Part shown: positions 21,610 through 33,694 of the stretch, piece by piece
Numbering within the stretch: position 1 is the stretch's first letter
How the letters are laid out: each line of letters opens with the position of its first letter
NCBI GenBank assembly: GCA_026936325.1
Contig: JAPTHN010000001.1
Coordinates: forward strand, 131,479,138 to 131,543,137
Origin: Platynereis dumerilii
Taxonomy: Eukaryota > Annelida > Polychaeta > Phyllodocida > Nereididae
DNA length: 64,000 bases
Direction of reading: 5' to 3'
Notes under the pieces: model-generated
Databases searched by the model: none
What the model saw: only the letters and a program-made list of their open reading frames with translations
What the model was told of the DNA's origin: nothing
Made by a program: the position numbers and the translations under genes

Positions 21610-22270
21610 TGGGATCACAAAAATGTCATTTTTCAAACTGCTCTATCAAAATAAACTTCAATGGACGCTTTGCCTCTCTGCTCGGTTAATTCTCAACCAA
21701 ATTTCATTCAGAAAAATGTTTCAGGTACCCAACAACCAGGTCTATTGACTACACTAGTCAGTCTTTGTCCGTCGTTGTTTTTTTTTTCCGAACGACCCGT
21801 TTTTCGGCGATCGGTCAGCTCGCAAAAATGTCATTTTATAAACTACTGACAGTGCTCTATCAAAATAAACTTCAATGGACGTTTTGCCTCTCTGCTCAGT
21901 TAATTCTCAACCAAATTTCATTCCGAAAAAAGTTTCAGATACTCTGCAACCAGGTCTATTTAATACAATAGTCAGTCTTTGTCCGTCGTTGTTTCTTTTT
22001 GCCGTACGATTCGTTTTTCGGCGATCGGTCAGCTCGCAAAAATGTCATTTCATAAACAGTGCTCTATCATAATGAACTTCCATGGACATTTTTCCTCTCT
22101 GCTCGGTCAATTCTCAACCAAATTTCATTCCGAAAAAAGTTTCAGGTACTCTGCAGCCAGGTCTATTTAATACAGCAGTCAGTCTTTGTCCGTCGTTGTT
22201 TCTTTTTGCCGTACGGTTTTTTTTGGCGATCTGTGTGCTCGCAAAAATGTCATTCCACAAACTGCTACCT
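21610..22270. repeat. tandem repeat, about 210-bp period, three to four units
   Basis: Each unit carries CTCTGCTCGGTYAATTCTCA, CCAAATTTCATTC, AGTCAGTCTTTGTCCGTCGT and GATCGGTCAGCTCGCAAAAA. Unit starts (AAAAATGTCATTT) lie near 21618, 21827, 22040 and 22244. No gene. Confidence 0.9.
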
Positions 22271-22274
22271 GGTA

Positions 22275-23820
22275 GAATGCAGAATTTGCTACAGAACTGC
22301 AGAATTCTGCAGCTTCCTGCAGAGTTTTTTTTGAAACTGCAGAATTCTGCAGATTTTTTTGCAACTGCAGAATTCTGCAGCTTCCTGCAGAATTCTGCAG
22401 TTTTCTGCAGAATTCTGCAGTTTTTTGCAGAACTGCATAAAACCTCCCAGGCTGCATATCTCCTACAGGATTACAGATTTTGCTGCAGAAACTTTTCAGA
22501 AATGCTGCAATGACAGAGGACTACCAAAACCCAGACCCCCAAACCACAACCCCCCAAACCAACCCCCCAAATAAATGTTTCCTTGGTAGCGGCAAGCCCA
22601 ATGTCAAAGAGGTCTGAACTGTACAGATGCAATACACTGGAGGAAGTAACAGAGGTTCAGAAATCATGCAGTTAGCTGCAGAATTCTGCAGCTTCCTGCA
22701 TAGTTTTTTTTGAAACTGCAGAATTCTGCAGATTTTTTTGGAACTGCAGAATTCTGCAGCTTCCTGCAGAATTCTGCAGCTTCCTGCAGAATTTTGCAGT
22801 TTCTTGCAGAATTCTGCAGTTTTTTGCAGAATTCTGCAGTTTTTTGTAGAACTGCAGAATTCTGCAGCTTCCTGCAGAATTCTGCAGTTTTCTGCAGAAT
22901 TCTGCAGTTTTTTGCAGAACTGCATAAAACCTCCCAGGCTGCATATCTCATTCAGGATTACAGATTTTGCTGCAGAAACTTTTCAGAAACGCTGCAATGA
23001 CAGAGGACTACCAAAACCCCGACCCCCCAAACCACAACCCCCCAAACCAACCCCCCTAATCAATGTTTCCTTCGTAGCGGCAAGCCCAATGTCAAGTGGT
23101 CTGAACTGTACAGATGCAACACACTGGAGGAAGTAACAGAGGTTCAGAAATCATGCAGTTAGCTGCAGAATTCTGCAGCTTCCTGCAGAGCTTTTTTTTG
23201 AAACTGCAGAATTCTGCGGATTTTTTTGGAACTGCAGAATTCTGCAGCTTCCTGCAGAATTATGCAGTTTTCTGCAGAATTCTGCAGTTTTTTTCAGAAT
23301 TATGGAGTTTTTTGTAGAACTGCAGAATTCTGCAGTTTTCTGCAGGATTCTGCAGTTTTCTGCAGAATTCTGCAGTTTTTTGCAGAACTGCATAAAACCT
23401 CCCAGGCTGCATATCTCCTACAGAATTACAGATTTTGCTGCAGAAACTTTTCAGAAACGCTGCAGTGACAGAGGACTAACAAAAACCCTGATCCCTCATA
23501 CAACAATCCCCCAAACCACGTTTCCTTGGTAGCGGCAAGCCCCATATCAGAGGTCTGAACTTTGAAGATGCATTGCAATAAACTGCAAGAAGTAACAGAG
23601 GTTAAGAAATCATGCAGGGAGCTGCAGAACTGCAGAATTCTGCAGCTTCCTGCAGAGATTTTTTTGAAACTGCAGCATTTTTTTTGGAACTGCAGAATTC
23701 TGCAGTTTTTTTGTAGAACTGCAGAATTCTGCAGTTTCCTGCAGAATTCTGCAGTTTCCTACAGAATTCTGCAGTTTTTTGCAGAATTCTGCAGCTTTTT
23801 GCAGAACTGCAGGAAGAAAT
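22275..23820. repeat. about 470-485-bp tandem units with CTGCAGAATTCTGCAG arrays
   Basis: GCATAAAACCTCCCAGGCTG recurs at about 22435, 22920 and 23390, giving a 470-485 bp period. Each unit has a non-palindromic part (CTGCAGAAACTTTTCAGAAA; a C-rich CCCCCCAAACC stretch; GTTTCCTTGGTAGCGGCAAG) and a block of GCAGAATTCTGC words separated by TTTT or TTCC. The last block (23600-23815) closes the array. The long frames on both strands (about 22.1-23.9 kb) are by-products of the repeat. Confidence 0.92.
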
Positions 23821-23923
23821 TATATACTCCTCGATTATGTGCAACACTATTGAATATTTGTTTTCTGAACAGGACTGTATTAATTTGGCTTTATTTATAT
23901 AAATATATAAATTATATATTATG

Positions 23924-24036
23924 ATAAAACCCACTCAGGGTGGTGGATCAGTCCACTGAAACCCACTCGTGGTCTGGCTGGCGGAGACCACGAGTGGGTT
24001 TCAGTTGACTGATCCACCACCCTGAGTGGGTTTTAT
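23924..24036. repeat. 52-bp-arm foldback, one mismatch
   Basis: Arms 23924-23975 and 23985-24036 surround GGCTGGCGG. The apex reads CCCACTCGTGGTCT / AGACCACGAGTGGG. Not found in unit II. Confidence 0.93.
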
Positions 24037-25775
24037 TTATATCCTGCATTTTCTGCTATTTTGACAACCTATGAAGGTATTTTAATGCTTAAATATGGAT
24101 AATTAAAAATAAAAATGACCTAATCACTTTGGTGGATGGATCTAATGTTTTGATGGTGGCCAAACCAATCAGATCAAACTGTAACATAAACAAATGACAA
24201 AGTGGGTGGAGTCTGACTGGATGCTATAGACAAAGCCAACAGAGTCACATGACTGCTGGTGACGTCACCAATGCTGATGATGTCATAGTGGTTCAGCTGC
24301 TATTGTGACCTCATATGCTGCTCTTGTGATGTCATTAGTCGGGGCCCATTCCCCCCTGTGAACTCGATCTCCTTGTCTCTCCTCTATCAATTGCTTCCCA
24401 CTAACCAAACTTTACCCCTAGTTTGCTGTGTCAGCTGTGTGAATAAGCATCGTTGATGAAGTGTTAGACTTGTATGAAATTCTCTAACTGCACCAAATTC
24501 CCTCTGAACTAAATAACGTTTCATAAACACTGCTGTGACGTCCATTACCTTGCGTGACTTTGTGAATGTGGTTATAACGTCATCAAAAATTGCTATGACA
24601 TCATAAGCAGTCAAGCAGATGTGACGTCAGTAAATTCAGGAGAATTTCAGAAAATATGACAAATTGTGTAATGTATCATTGCTATTTCTTTGATTACTAT
24701 GTTATAACAAATCGTAGATGAGCACTTCAAAACTGGTGTACAATCATTTTTGATTAAGCGACACACAGCATAGTGTCAACAGATTTTTTAATTACATTGT
24801 AGTTTTTTCAGCAACACTGTATTTCAGGGTGATCGAGTTCAGTCTATGTAGCTAAGTGTCTCTGACCAAGATCACTGAATACCTGCATTTTCTGGGATCA
24901 GAAGCAACACTCGGACTATGATGTCATGTGCTGTGATTGTGACCTCATGTGTGATCTGAAGTAGTGCCACAAATAAATAAAATATGTAAATTAAGGATAG
25001 TGGATCATATTTAAATTAGGAATGGTGGATCATATATAAATTAGGGACTGTGGATCACAAAATTATACCTCCATGAGGATCTGCCAAGTGTGGGATATAG
25101 TATCAATATCCCATTATGCATGAAGGTTGCATCAGGCCTTATGCAAGTCGATTGTTTCCACTGACTTTCATTTAGGCCTAAAATTTGATCAGATGAGAAA
25201 TCAGCAACTTGTGTAAGAATAAGTTTATAGATTAATGTCACCAGCAAATATGGTTGTTTGATGCAAATAAAATGGTAAATTTCCTGTGAGGCCAGCATTG
25301 TCTATTTGCCTTTGCATTGATTACAGTCGGTCACTTTGATATAGATAGGAGTGTACTGTTGCATTGCGAAAATGGCACTTTGTGTGTCATCATGCCGATG
25401 ATTTGTCATGAACATACCCAATACTTTCAATGTTAATTTAATTTATTTTTTTAAGGAGACTTATCCCACTTGTTGGTGACAGCCAAACGAAATGATTATG
25501 CATCTGATTTTCACTCTAAAATCACTTATGACAAGTCAAATGGCCTTCTCTTGATCAAGACTAATGACACAGCCACTCTGTTGCCCATGTTGAAAGTAGA
25601 GAAGTTGATACTTCATCAGCCATCATGAGTCACAAAGTGCATTTTTCCACGGTGAACTGGTCCTCATTTTTTCTATATCAAAGTGACAGATTGTAAACAC
25701 CAGTAAATTAATGTTCAACATGACAAATTTTGCACTGACTTCGAAGACGGCTTGATGCCGTGGCAAGACACAACG
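24037..25775. other. gene-free stretch with CRE-like octamers and a triple repeat
   Basis: TGAYGTCA-type octamers occur at about 24259, 24281, 24328, 24598, 24621 and 24918. A unit of about 26 bp, AAATTAGGRAYDGTGGATCA-like, is repeated three times at 24985-25060; its GTGGATCA echoes the foldback arm at 23945. Frames at 24387-24614 and 25041-25298 (minus) have no motif. Confidence 0.5.
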
Positions 25776-25779
25776 ATCG

Positions 25780-27012
25780 CTGTTCTTGAAGATATTGTTG
25801 TCATGTTAAAAAGTAATAGCAACTGCGGCAGACATTACTAAGTTTTTAAATAGAATTTAAAATTCCCATGAAGTAAATGTAGCAACTGGCATTGACAATC
25901 AGCATTAGTCCCTACTACTTTATAGAACTTTTTGAGAGATGAAAGGTGAATATGTTGTTCAGCCTGATGTACTTTTCAATTACCAGACATAGGTTTATCA
26001 GCTATTCCACCCCAATATCTACTTCATGCTGTGGATTGTCTAATATCAATATGGCTACTACAGTCGATTCTTGAGTCTTGTTGTCTTTGCATCAAATATG
26101 TATGTCTATTGCATAGCAATTGTGATCGCTGAAGAGTGTCGTAATCATCATAGAAACAATTTATGAGGCTGGTTGTTTATAAGAAGCAAATTGTGAGACA
26201 CATGCAATGTGAACCCCCTGCCAAATGTCTTAGTGGAAATGTTCGTGTTTATGGCGTATGGCTGGTGAGTCGATGATGACAAGAAGGAAGTCATGGCAGG
26301 AGGGCGATGGAGCCCAGCAGTTTATCCACGAATCTTGAGCCTCTATCCTCCTGCATGAGACAGCCTCACATGAGACAACCTCTTGTTGTTTCTGACTCTG
26401 CTCAATGGGGCTTTTTGCTGCTACAAAGCCTTTCATGCTGAGAAATGAAGTGATCACACAAAAACGTATGCACATAATTTTCATGAGCTGATGGAAGGGA
26501 CTATTGTATACTGCCATGTCAATACTGCCTTCGGGAATGCTGAGTGAACATTTAACAATGTTCTGTAGTACAAATCTGAAACAAGACGCGTACATGTGTA
26601 TCAACAAATGAAATGCTTATTAACACAAAATGAATTGATAAATGAAATGTCTCCCCAGTCCCATTTGCAATCACAATTACAGTCTGTCTCATTTCTAGAG
26701 CGCATGTTCGTCGTCATTTACTGACAAAAAAGCACCAAAACATCACAAAAATGTGATAAATAAATTGCAAATTGGCTCTTCTATCCGTGAGTATGTGTAT
26801 TTCCACTATGTGACCTGTAGATGAGGAGGAATTAGATCAAACACCAGTTCGCATGTTGTGAAACAAACTGTAATGTCTTTATTGACTTGATGACATTTCA
26901 CCTTGTGCTTATTTTAGGCCTGAAGGCAACTTGTAGTTTCTTAGGTTGAACAGGAACGAGAATGATTGATGCAATTAGGATACTACATGTATACATTTTA
27001 ACCATTTTCTAC
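25780..27012. repeat. G block, unit I (paralogous to 49060-50020)
   Basis: GATCGCTGAAGAGTGTCGTA, ATCATCATAGAAACAATTT, GAAGCAAATTGTGAGACACA, CAGCAGTTTATCCACGAATC and GTCTTTATTGACTTGATG recur in unit II. It is also distantly related to the A block. The 125-codon minus-strand frame at 26230-26607 is interrupted in the other copy. Confidence 0.9.
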
Positions 27013-28051
27013 TAAAAGTACTCAGAATGTTACCAATAAGTGCCATCTAACTTGTTAAAAATTTGGGTTTTTTGGAAGTCAGACCAGAGTTTTTCACACA
27101 CAATGATATTTCAATGTATAACAATGCAGCAATGGAAGTCCTCAAACAGCCTATACAATAGCTGTGGCATCAAAAAGTCTGACGGTCTATCAGAAAGACC
27201 GTACACAACCTCTGTAACAGCTTCACAGGTAAACATTGGCATTGTGTGTGCCAGTTTGCCCTCCTTGTGCTGTTCTCACAACCTGACATCTGCACGGTCT
27301 GCACCCATGAGAAAAGTCATGAGGAGGGTACACTAGGAACTGCTGTTCGTCAAACTTCTTCCTATGGTTGCTATACAGGTTCTGTAACGTCTTTTTGATG
27401 GACCCTGAAACCTTTTTTCACTCTCAAGCTGTTTGACTTTGAGGACCTGTTTCCATAGTTGCATTTTTTCAATGGAATATCGTTGTGTGTGACAAATGCT
27501 GAGATGACATCTCAAAAAAGAATATTTTAACAAGTTAAGTGACAGCAACTGAAGTTAATTGTATGCCTTTTCCATCATTTTCTTCAAGCTTTTGTCTGAA
27601 ATCATTTGATTATGCTCTTTGGCATGCAAATAATGGTTGCATTTGAATGATTTTTTTGCAACTGAGTCCTTTTATGCCTGATTACACACATACAAACACT
27701 AAATAGTAGGCTATATCTGGCATAACTCCTCATCTAGTCTATCTAGATCCCGAATAAAATTGCTTCCCATCCTATCCTTTGTTACGCAGGATCTCATCTG
27801 ACAAGCACAATCTTCTGTCATACCTTTCCTATATACCTATTCTGGCTTTTTAATGTCTCAAAACTATTGTGAATGCCTCCATTTCAATTCATCAAGAAGG
27901 CAAAGTTTCCTATCTTTTAGCATTGAACCCCTCAACCCGAACTCCATGAGGGTAATACCAGCAGCAACAGCAGCAGCCAATCAGAGCGAGTGTTATACAA
28001 GCATGAAGGAAAGAAGGAAGGCCGGAAGGAAAGCACAAACATACCTGCATA
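27013..28051. other. spacer
   Basis: No gene recognised. The short plus frame at 27040-27336 has no known domain. Confidence 0.4.
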
Positions 28052-28120
28052 TACATAGATAGGTAGATAAATAGGTACATCTATAGATGGACACATAGAT
28101 AGATAGATAACCAGATAATT
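28052..28120. repeat. GATA-type microsatellite
   Basis: Imperfect ATAG/GATA repeats. Confidence 0.85.
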
Positions 28121-28445
28121 ATTTATTCTACAGTATCAGACGAAAGTTTAGAACGCGTCAATTTTTTGTCAATATAATGGAAAATAGGAGATCAGCTGAA
28201 AATTTTCTGCATGGATTCTCTTGCCCATGTATCCAGGAAGTTCTACAATAGCGAAAACTTGATCTATTTTATCACTTGCTTGAGTATGTGTGATAAACAA
28301 AAATTTCAGGTGGTCTAAACATACGGCCTGATGCTGCTTACATCCGCAAAGGCCCTTAATTTTTTAATATAATGGAGTATGAATACACTTGACACCCAGT
28401 CATATGGCAAAAATGGTGTTTTTACCTGGGTTTTGTCTAAGAGAC
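28121..28445. other. spacer
   Basis: No feature recognised. Confidence 0.3.
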
Positions 28446-28746
28446 GCCTATTTGAAGTATCATAAAACAATGACCGGAGTGTTTGCATTGACCTGAGCAT
28501 GTGTCCTGATGAAATCAAACAACTTATTTTTTGTTCGCTTTACTTATGATGAAACTACATCCTCTTTTATGGAAGGCGTAAAACTGGTCCATTCATTAAC
28601 ATTATGTTTCAGTACACCTTCCAGAGTGGCGTTTGTAATTTTGTCTGTACTGTGGGAAAAGAACAAAAGTTTGTTAATTTCATCAGGACACATGCTCAGG
28701 TCAATGCAAACACTCCGGTCATTGTTTTATGATACTTCAAATAGGC
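28446..28746. repeat. inverted repeat, 70-bp arms without mismatch
   Basis: Arms 28446-28515 and 28677-28746 are exact reverse complements by eye; the loop is 161 bp. Arm landmarks are GCCTATTTGAAGTATCATAA and CAATGACCGGAGTGTTTGCA. The right arm abuts LINE 3' sequence. Confidence 0.93.
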
Positions 28747-29237
28747 TTCGCATCGGACAAACCAGCTCCAAATCAGTAACAAAAGGACCAAATCACATGG
28801 TATTGCTTCTTTTTCACACACTGGTGCAGTAATGTGGAATAAACTTCCAAAATCTTTTAAAAAACACAACACAGAGTTAAATAAATTTAAAAACCATCTA
28901 TCAAAAATAAACTTAAGTGACATCGAAAATGCTTGAGTCACAATTTAATAAATTTTGATATAATTTTACTCTGATTTGAAGCCGGTCTGTCCGACGTTAA
29001 ACTCTATTTATATATACCTCTTGTTCATTTCGTTTTTATCATTTCGTTTTTATTATCCTCAATTAATTTATTTTTATCATTGTTGTGTACTCTTAATGAT
29101 TTTACCTTAATTTTAATTGTTTTATTTAATTAATTTGTTAAAATTTCGGTTACACCAGTTTGTTTAAAACTAATGTTATCATATGTTGTAAATACCGAAT
29201 TCAAATAAATCTTGTCTATGTCTATATCTATGTCTAT
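28747..29237 (+). mobile_element. LINE 3' end with TCTATG tail
   Basis: In frame the sequence reads RTKSHGIASFSHTGAVMWNK, then LPKSFKKHNTELNKFKNHLS, ending at a TGA at about 28934. The GAxxWNxLP and FKxHL boxes are the C-terminal signature of L2/CR1-like polymerases. A T-rich 3' untranslated region follows, ending in AATAAATCTTGTCTATGTCT and TCTATG repeats at about 29206-29237. Everything upstream is missing; the left edge coincides with the right arm of the perfect inverted repeat. Confidence 0.82.
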
Positions 29238-29559
29238 TATTCAATGAATCGTGAGTAAAATATTCAGTAAACATTAATTTTTACAATTTTATCCTGTACA
29301 GAGGCCCATAAACATACTGTAACGCCCTGGGGGGGGGGGGTATATGCCAATCTTAACTCTAATAATAATGCAGAGTGCCAAGTGGTGCCCACAGGCAAAC
29401 ACTTCACTTTCAGTCAAGACTAAAAACCCACAGGACGTCGACAAGAAATACAGACAGAAATAAATTTAATATTCAGAAATCGTACATCTCATGGTAATCA
29501 TTCTTACCAAATGAAATTCAAGTCTTCGCCGTATCACGGTATGTCTTCTTGATAACTCT
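29238..29559. other. spacer with a G12 run
   Basis: A G run at 29329-29340. Nothing else recognised. Confidence 0.35.
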
Positions 29560-30060
29560 TCTTCCGTACTGAAAAGATAAGGCTTGAACCTGAAATTGTA
29601 TTCCGTGAATCCAATTCCTAGAAGTAAAAACCTGAAACTTGAATTCTAAAATCAAAGGAAAAATCTAAAATGTGCAAAGTTAAATTCTGAAATTGAATTT
29701 CTAAAATTCAATATCTGAAATTGAAATCGGAAAAGTTCAAAGTCTGAAATCAAACCCTGAAAAAGTTAAAGTCTAAATTGAATTCCTAAAAAATGTAAAG
29801 TCTGAAACGAAAATGAAATTAAAAAATTTCAATCTCGGTACCGATACCGAAAACGAAATTGGAAAATTTCTAAGTTCTGAAAATGGCCTGCATTGCTCAC
29901 AAAATTTCTAACTGTAAAGAAAATCCCGGTACAGTGTACAGACAGAAAGCTCTGAAAATTCTCTAAGTTCTGAAAGGGAAGCCTGAAAGGTAAACCTGAA
30001 ATTTTATTTCTGAAAGAAGGCTGAAATGAATTGGACAGTGCCCAAAAGTGGACTGACCCA
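29560..30060. repeat. degenerate TCTGAAATTGAA-rich low-complexity tract
   Basis: The words TCTGAAATTGAA, TCTGAAAT and AAGTCTGAAA recur throughout with irregular spacing. The overlapping minus-strand frame (29829-30365) is composed of this repeat and is not a gene. Confidence 0.7.
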
Positions 30061-30910
30061 GAGATTGATGATAGTGTCATTTTGGGCCGAAGGCCCAAGG
30101 CCAATATGGGCACGAAGCCCCTGTGACCTTGAATTGTCATTAATTTATACCCAGGTGACCTTGTTTTTCTTCTCCGAAGATCAGATTTATGGGCCACCTG
30201 GGTGAGTTCATAGTCTTTTTGGGGGGGGGGGCACTTGGGAAGGGATCCAACAGGTCGCCAGTTTGCGTCTTCTTCTTCTTTTTTCCTTCGTCTGCGTGCG
30301 GGGTCCATAGGGAGGCTGTGATGTTCTTGTCTTTCAGTTGCCCCGGCATAGGATACCGGATACAACCCGCCTCCATTTTAAAGTCCCATGGGCTCGGACT
30401 GGATGTGCTGTACACAGTGGCTGCGGTGGCGCAGGTGAGCTGTGTATGTGGAAGCAAAGAAGTGGGTCTGCACGGGTTGGCAGTTAACAGGGCTCCCACC
30501 CACAGTCGGTTGGCGTCGCCCCACCTTACATACTGGCTTAGGGCCAGTCATGATATGTGAGCCTCAGCCTGACTGCTTTTTCAGCTCTTTTGGGTGAACA
30601 TGTTGATGAAAATTTGGATGAGAGTGATTGATACACAGTGATAGGCTGCGTCTGCGCAGTTTTGGCTGTGTACTTGGGAAGCTAAGGAGTGGGTCTGCGC
30701 GGGTTGGCAACAGGGCTCCCACCCACAGGACCCAGAGATTTGGATCTCTCTCCTTTTTGTTTACTTTCTGCTGCTCTCTGATTGGTCCAAACGCTGCTCT
30801 CTGATTGGCTGGCACCGCTCCAGCTGGTTGAGTCACAAAAATAAAATGGCCTCTGCTGCTGGCTGCTTGTGTTTGTTGAAACTGGATTTTCATTCATTTC
30901 GGAGGTAATA
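30061..30910. other. locally GC-richer region with an approximately 75-bp direct repeat
   Basis: 30429-30505 and 30654-30728 share GTGGGTCTGC, CGGGTTGGCA and ACAGGGCTCCCACCCACAG. A G11 run lies at 30221-30231. Open frames on both strands here reflect base composition; none has a motif. Confidence 0.6.
30781..30904 (+). promoter_or_regulatory. possible promoter and first exon (weak)
   Basis: Two inverted CCAAT boxes (CTGATTGG) lie 23 bp apart at 30778-30785 and 30801-30808. They are followed by ATG at 30846 in a fair context (AAAATGG). That frame runs 19 codons (start MASAAGCLCLL) to a plausible splice donor GGAG|GTAATA at 30904/30905. No second exon, TATA box or homology was recognised. Treat as a lead only. 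Confidence 0.2.
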
Positions 30911-31509
30911 CAGCTGTTGGCATCCGGTTTTCGGGTGTGGATGTCGAAAACAAGTACCCATCTGGATTATGCATACTGAAAAAGGCTGTACTAGCCACGA
31001 TAATGTCAAGGCAGATGAAAACAGGCAAAATTTCTGTTGGAGCAAATTGTCAACAGTTGTGTTTCTTGCTGGGCCTGCTTCCACAGCCTTCAAATGTCAC
31101 ACTTCTCTAAACTACATGACATCCTGACCAACTTGACACTAAATGGTGATTGCCAAAAATATTTGGTTGCTAAATTTATGGCAACTGAAACTTTGAAGAA
31201 AACACAGACTGAAATAATGCTCTTGTAAACAAACAAAATGGCATCCGGCTGTCAAAAATGACAAAAAATTATGAAAAGGCCTGGGTGTTTCAATACTCCC
31301 TTCTTAGAAAAGCTTGTCCTCGAGCTCCAATGAAGACAAACTTGTCCGTCTGGCTTTTCATCGCTGGCCGTCGCTGTTTCGAAAAACTGAATTAGCAAGT
31401 TGTCGCAATCATCCATGGTACCTTCCACACACCATCTCCGAAAACTATCTCCTGCTTGAACGCCAATCGTTCCATTAAAGTTGACTTCGTACCTTGAAGT
31501 AGTGATGCA
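30911..31509. other. spacer
   Basis: No gene recognised. The minus frame at 31252-31512 has no motif. Confidence 0.35.
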
Positions 31510-32118
31510 CACATCCTAGTAGTTAGATAGTCCAATAAAACCTTTGGCAGCGAGTTACTTAATCTACATAACTTAGAAATCTGAAAAGCAAGTTTCTTAC
31601 ACAATTTACGTACATAGATGTTCCAACTGAGAGTTTCTTCTAGTTCCAAACCCAAATAGTTCATAGATTCAACACAAGCAATTTCACAATTTTCCACAAA
31701 AAATTTAAACCCATCCTTCACAGGTTTCTTTTTAGAACGTACCATACAACATGACTTGTCAGCATTTATTACAATATTATTACTCTTATACCAATCAACA
31801 ACTACATCGTTAATACAATTCTGCAAGTTTTCATTGAGTTCTAATACATTAGAAGCATCACAATAGATTTACGTATCATCTGCAAACAGATTTGAAGTAC
31901 CAATACCGACATTCTTACTTATATCATAATAAAAATTATAAATAAAAGCGGTCCTAAAGTATACCCCTGGGGAACACCTACTAGTGTATATCTTTTATCT
32001 GAAAGCTTGTTATTACATTTAACAATTTGACTTTGACTTCATAAATAGGACTTAAACCACTCCAATTCACTTTTTCTAATTCCATAATGATACTTTTTTC
32101 TTAATAACATATATTGGT
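31510..32118 (-). mobile_element. LINE RT fragment (minus strand)
   Basis: Reading down from 32118: SELEWFKSYL, then GVPQGYTLGPLLFIIFI (motif B region), SNLFADDT (catalytic box, followed by a stop at about 31870) and VVVDWYKSNNIVINADKSCC. Last come ESMNYLGLELEETLSWNIYV and SKLCRLSNSLPKVL. These are RT motifs B to the thumb in correct order, with at least one frame slip and one stop. Both termini are missing and there is no tail, so it is an internal relic. The residues read downstream of about 31510 do not fit the family. Confidence 0.88.
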
Positions 32119-32587
32119 AGATAGGCAATTAAGGATCGTCTAGAAAAAGGTTTTTAAGTTATTTTTGTTTAGAAAAAACTGTCCTTTTATTGCATACAGA
32201 AGAAAAAAATTAAAACAGGGTGGGTACACTTCAACAAAGCCTTCAGTGAATATGTCAAACACAACCACGAAGATAGCCAATGAACAGGCCTTCTTACACG
32301 TTATGCAAATGAGGCGGAATTTGCGGATTCGAGCACATAACTCGTACAGCTATGATTCTCACAGTAGGATAGAGAGATCTCTTTGAGAGCTTTAAAATGA
32401 TAGTTGTTACGTCTCTGAGAAAAGTAGCCTACTGCACACTGATTGCCTGTAGATTCATTTGTGGTAGATTCTATGGGTGGTTTGGTATGACTCTTCAGAT
32501 CTACATGTAATTGTGACATAGGCCTACAAATACTGCAGCTTATTAATGGAATAAAAAATTTATTTTTGCACAAGGAAATTCATATTA
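32119..32587. other. spacer
   Basis: No feature recognised. Confidence 0.35.
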
Positions 32588-32589
32588 TA

Positions 32590-33340
32590 CACTCTTGCTC
32601 ATAAATATGGAATATAGGAAAACACGAAAACTACCATTGAATTGTGGCTATCCCATTTGAATCCAATGGTTAAAATCACACTTTTAAGAACTTAAGTGGA
32701 CTCCTGAAGAGTTATTTGAAGTCCTCACTTTAATATTTTGTTAAATTTTTGAAAATTTGGGAGGCTGGAGGAAATTGAAAAAACAATGCAAATAAAGTCA
32801 AAATATGAATTTTGTTTAAGGTTAGAAATCCATCAAAAATTGTTTATTTGTGAAAGTTGCTGGCATCAAAGGAAAGATTAACCTTTAAATGAGTCAATTC
32901 AATGGTCATTAGCATGTTGAATCTCCGAGCCAAACAATCACAGCACAGACAAAATGGGTCATATTTATGCTTGGTCCAATGGAACAGTTTTTTACATTTT
33001 CAAACTCCAAGACTGCATGATAACCAGGAACGTTTTATTGATATAGGTTTATACACCCTATGTGTGCTCTACCAAAATGTACTATAATTTCAACTAGAAA
33101 TTGTTTTGACTGCTAGCAATTGAGAGTTTATCACAATAAACAAGGTTGGTTTATCACCAATGTTCATGAAAACCTCAAAAATATGAAAAATCCACTCCAG
33201 CCATTCATATTGGGCTAGTTGAGCCTCTTCTCAGCAGGTTGAAGTTAATTTTCTGAATCTGGACTCACCCAAAACAAGGGTAAAAAATAAAACAAGGATC
33301 GTGGTTATTTCGGTATATTCCATATTTATGAGCAACAGTG
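32590..33340. mobile_element. Tc1/mariner-type non-autonomous element, TA duplication
   Basis: The left end CACTCTTGCTCATAAATATG and the reverse complement of the right end CACTGTTGCTCATAAATATG agree over 27 bases but one (continuing GAATATA). TA borders each side (32588-32589, 33341-33342). 751 bp, no transposase. Apparently younger than the 6.4 kb element, judging by the better TIR match. Confidence 0.9.
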
Positions 33341-33694
33341 TATATGTAAGGAGTCGATCACAGGACCATCAAAACTGTAAGTTGGCGTCCAGATGAACAG
33401 GGGTGGTGTCTTTCAGGAGTAGAAAATGTTTTTCAACTCACCACAAACAATTATTAGACAGATCATGTGACAAGGTCCCACAACTCCTCATTGGGTTAAT
33501 ACAGTGCCAATGCACCCCATACCCGTCCTTATTCGTGCAGACAGATGGCGCTGCTTGAATTCACAACAAAAGAAAATGCTCTGATGAATTTGTGAATATT
33601 GAAGTCCGTAAGTTGCTGAAGATTGTCCCTACATATCATAAGTTGTTGGAAGTAACAAGGTGAAGTTGTCCGCGCCACAGAAGAGAGATTTCTG

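Noticed and set aside
21288-23934. Many overlapping open frames of 70-140 codons on both strands, cysteine/leucine/glutamine rich
   Set aside because: They are translations of the CTGCAGAATTCTGCAG array. The same peptides appear on both strands and follow the repeat, not codon use.
29829-30499. Long minus-strand frames of 119 and 178 codons
   Set aside because: They cover a TCTGAAAT low-complexity tract and a GC-richer repeat, and no domain is seen.
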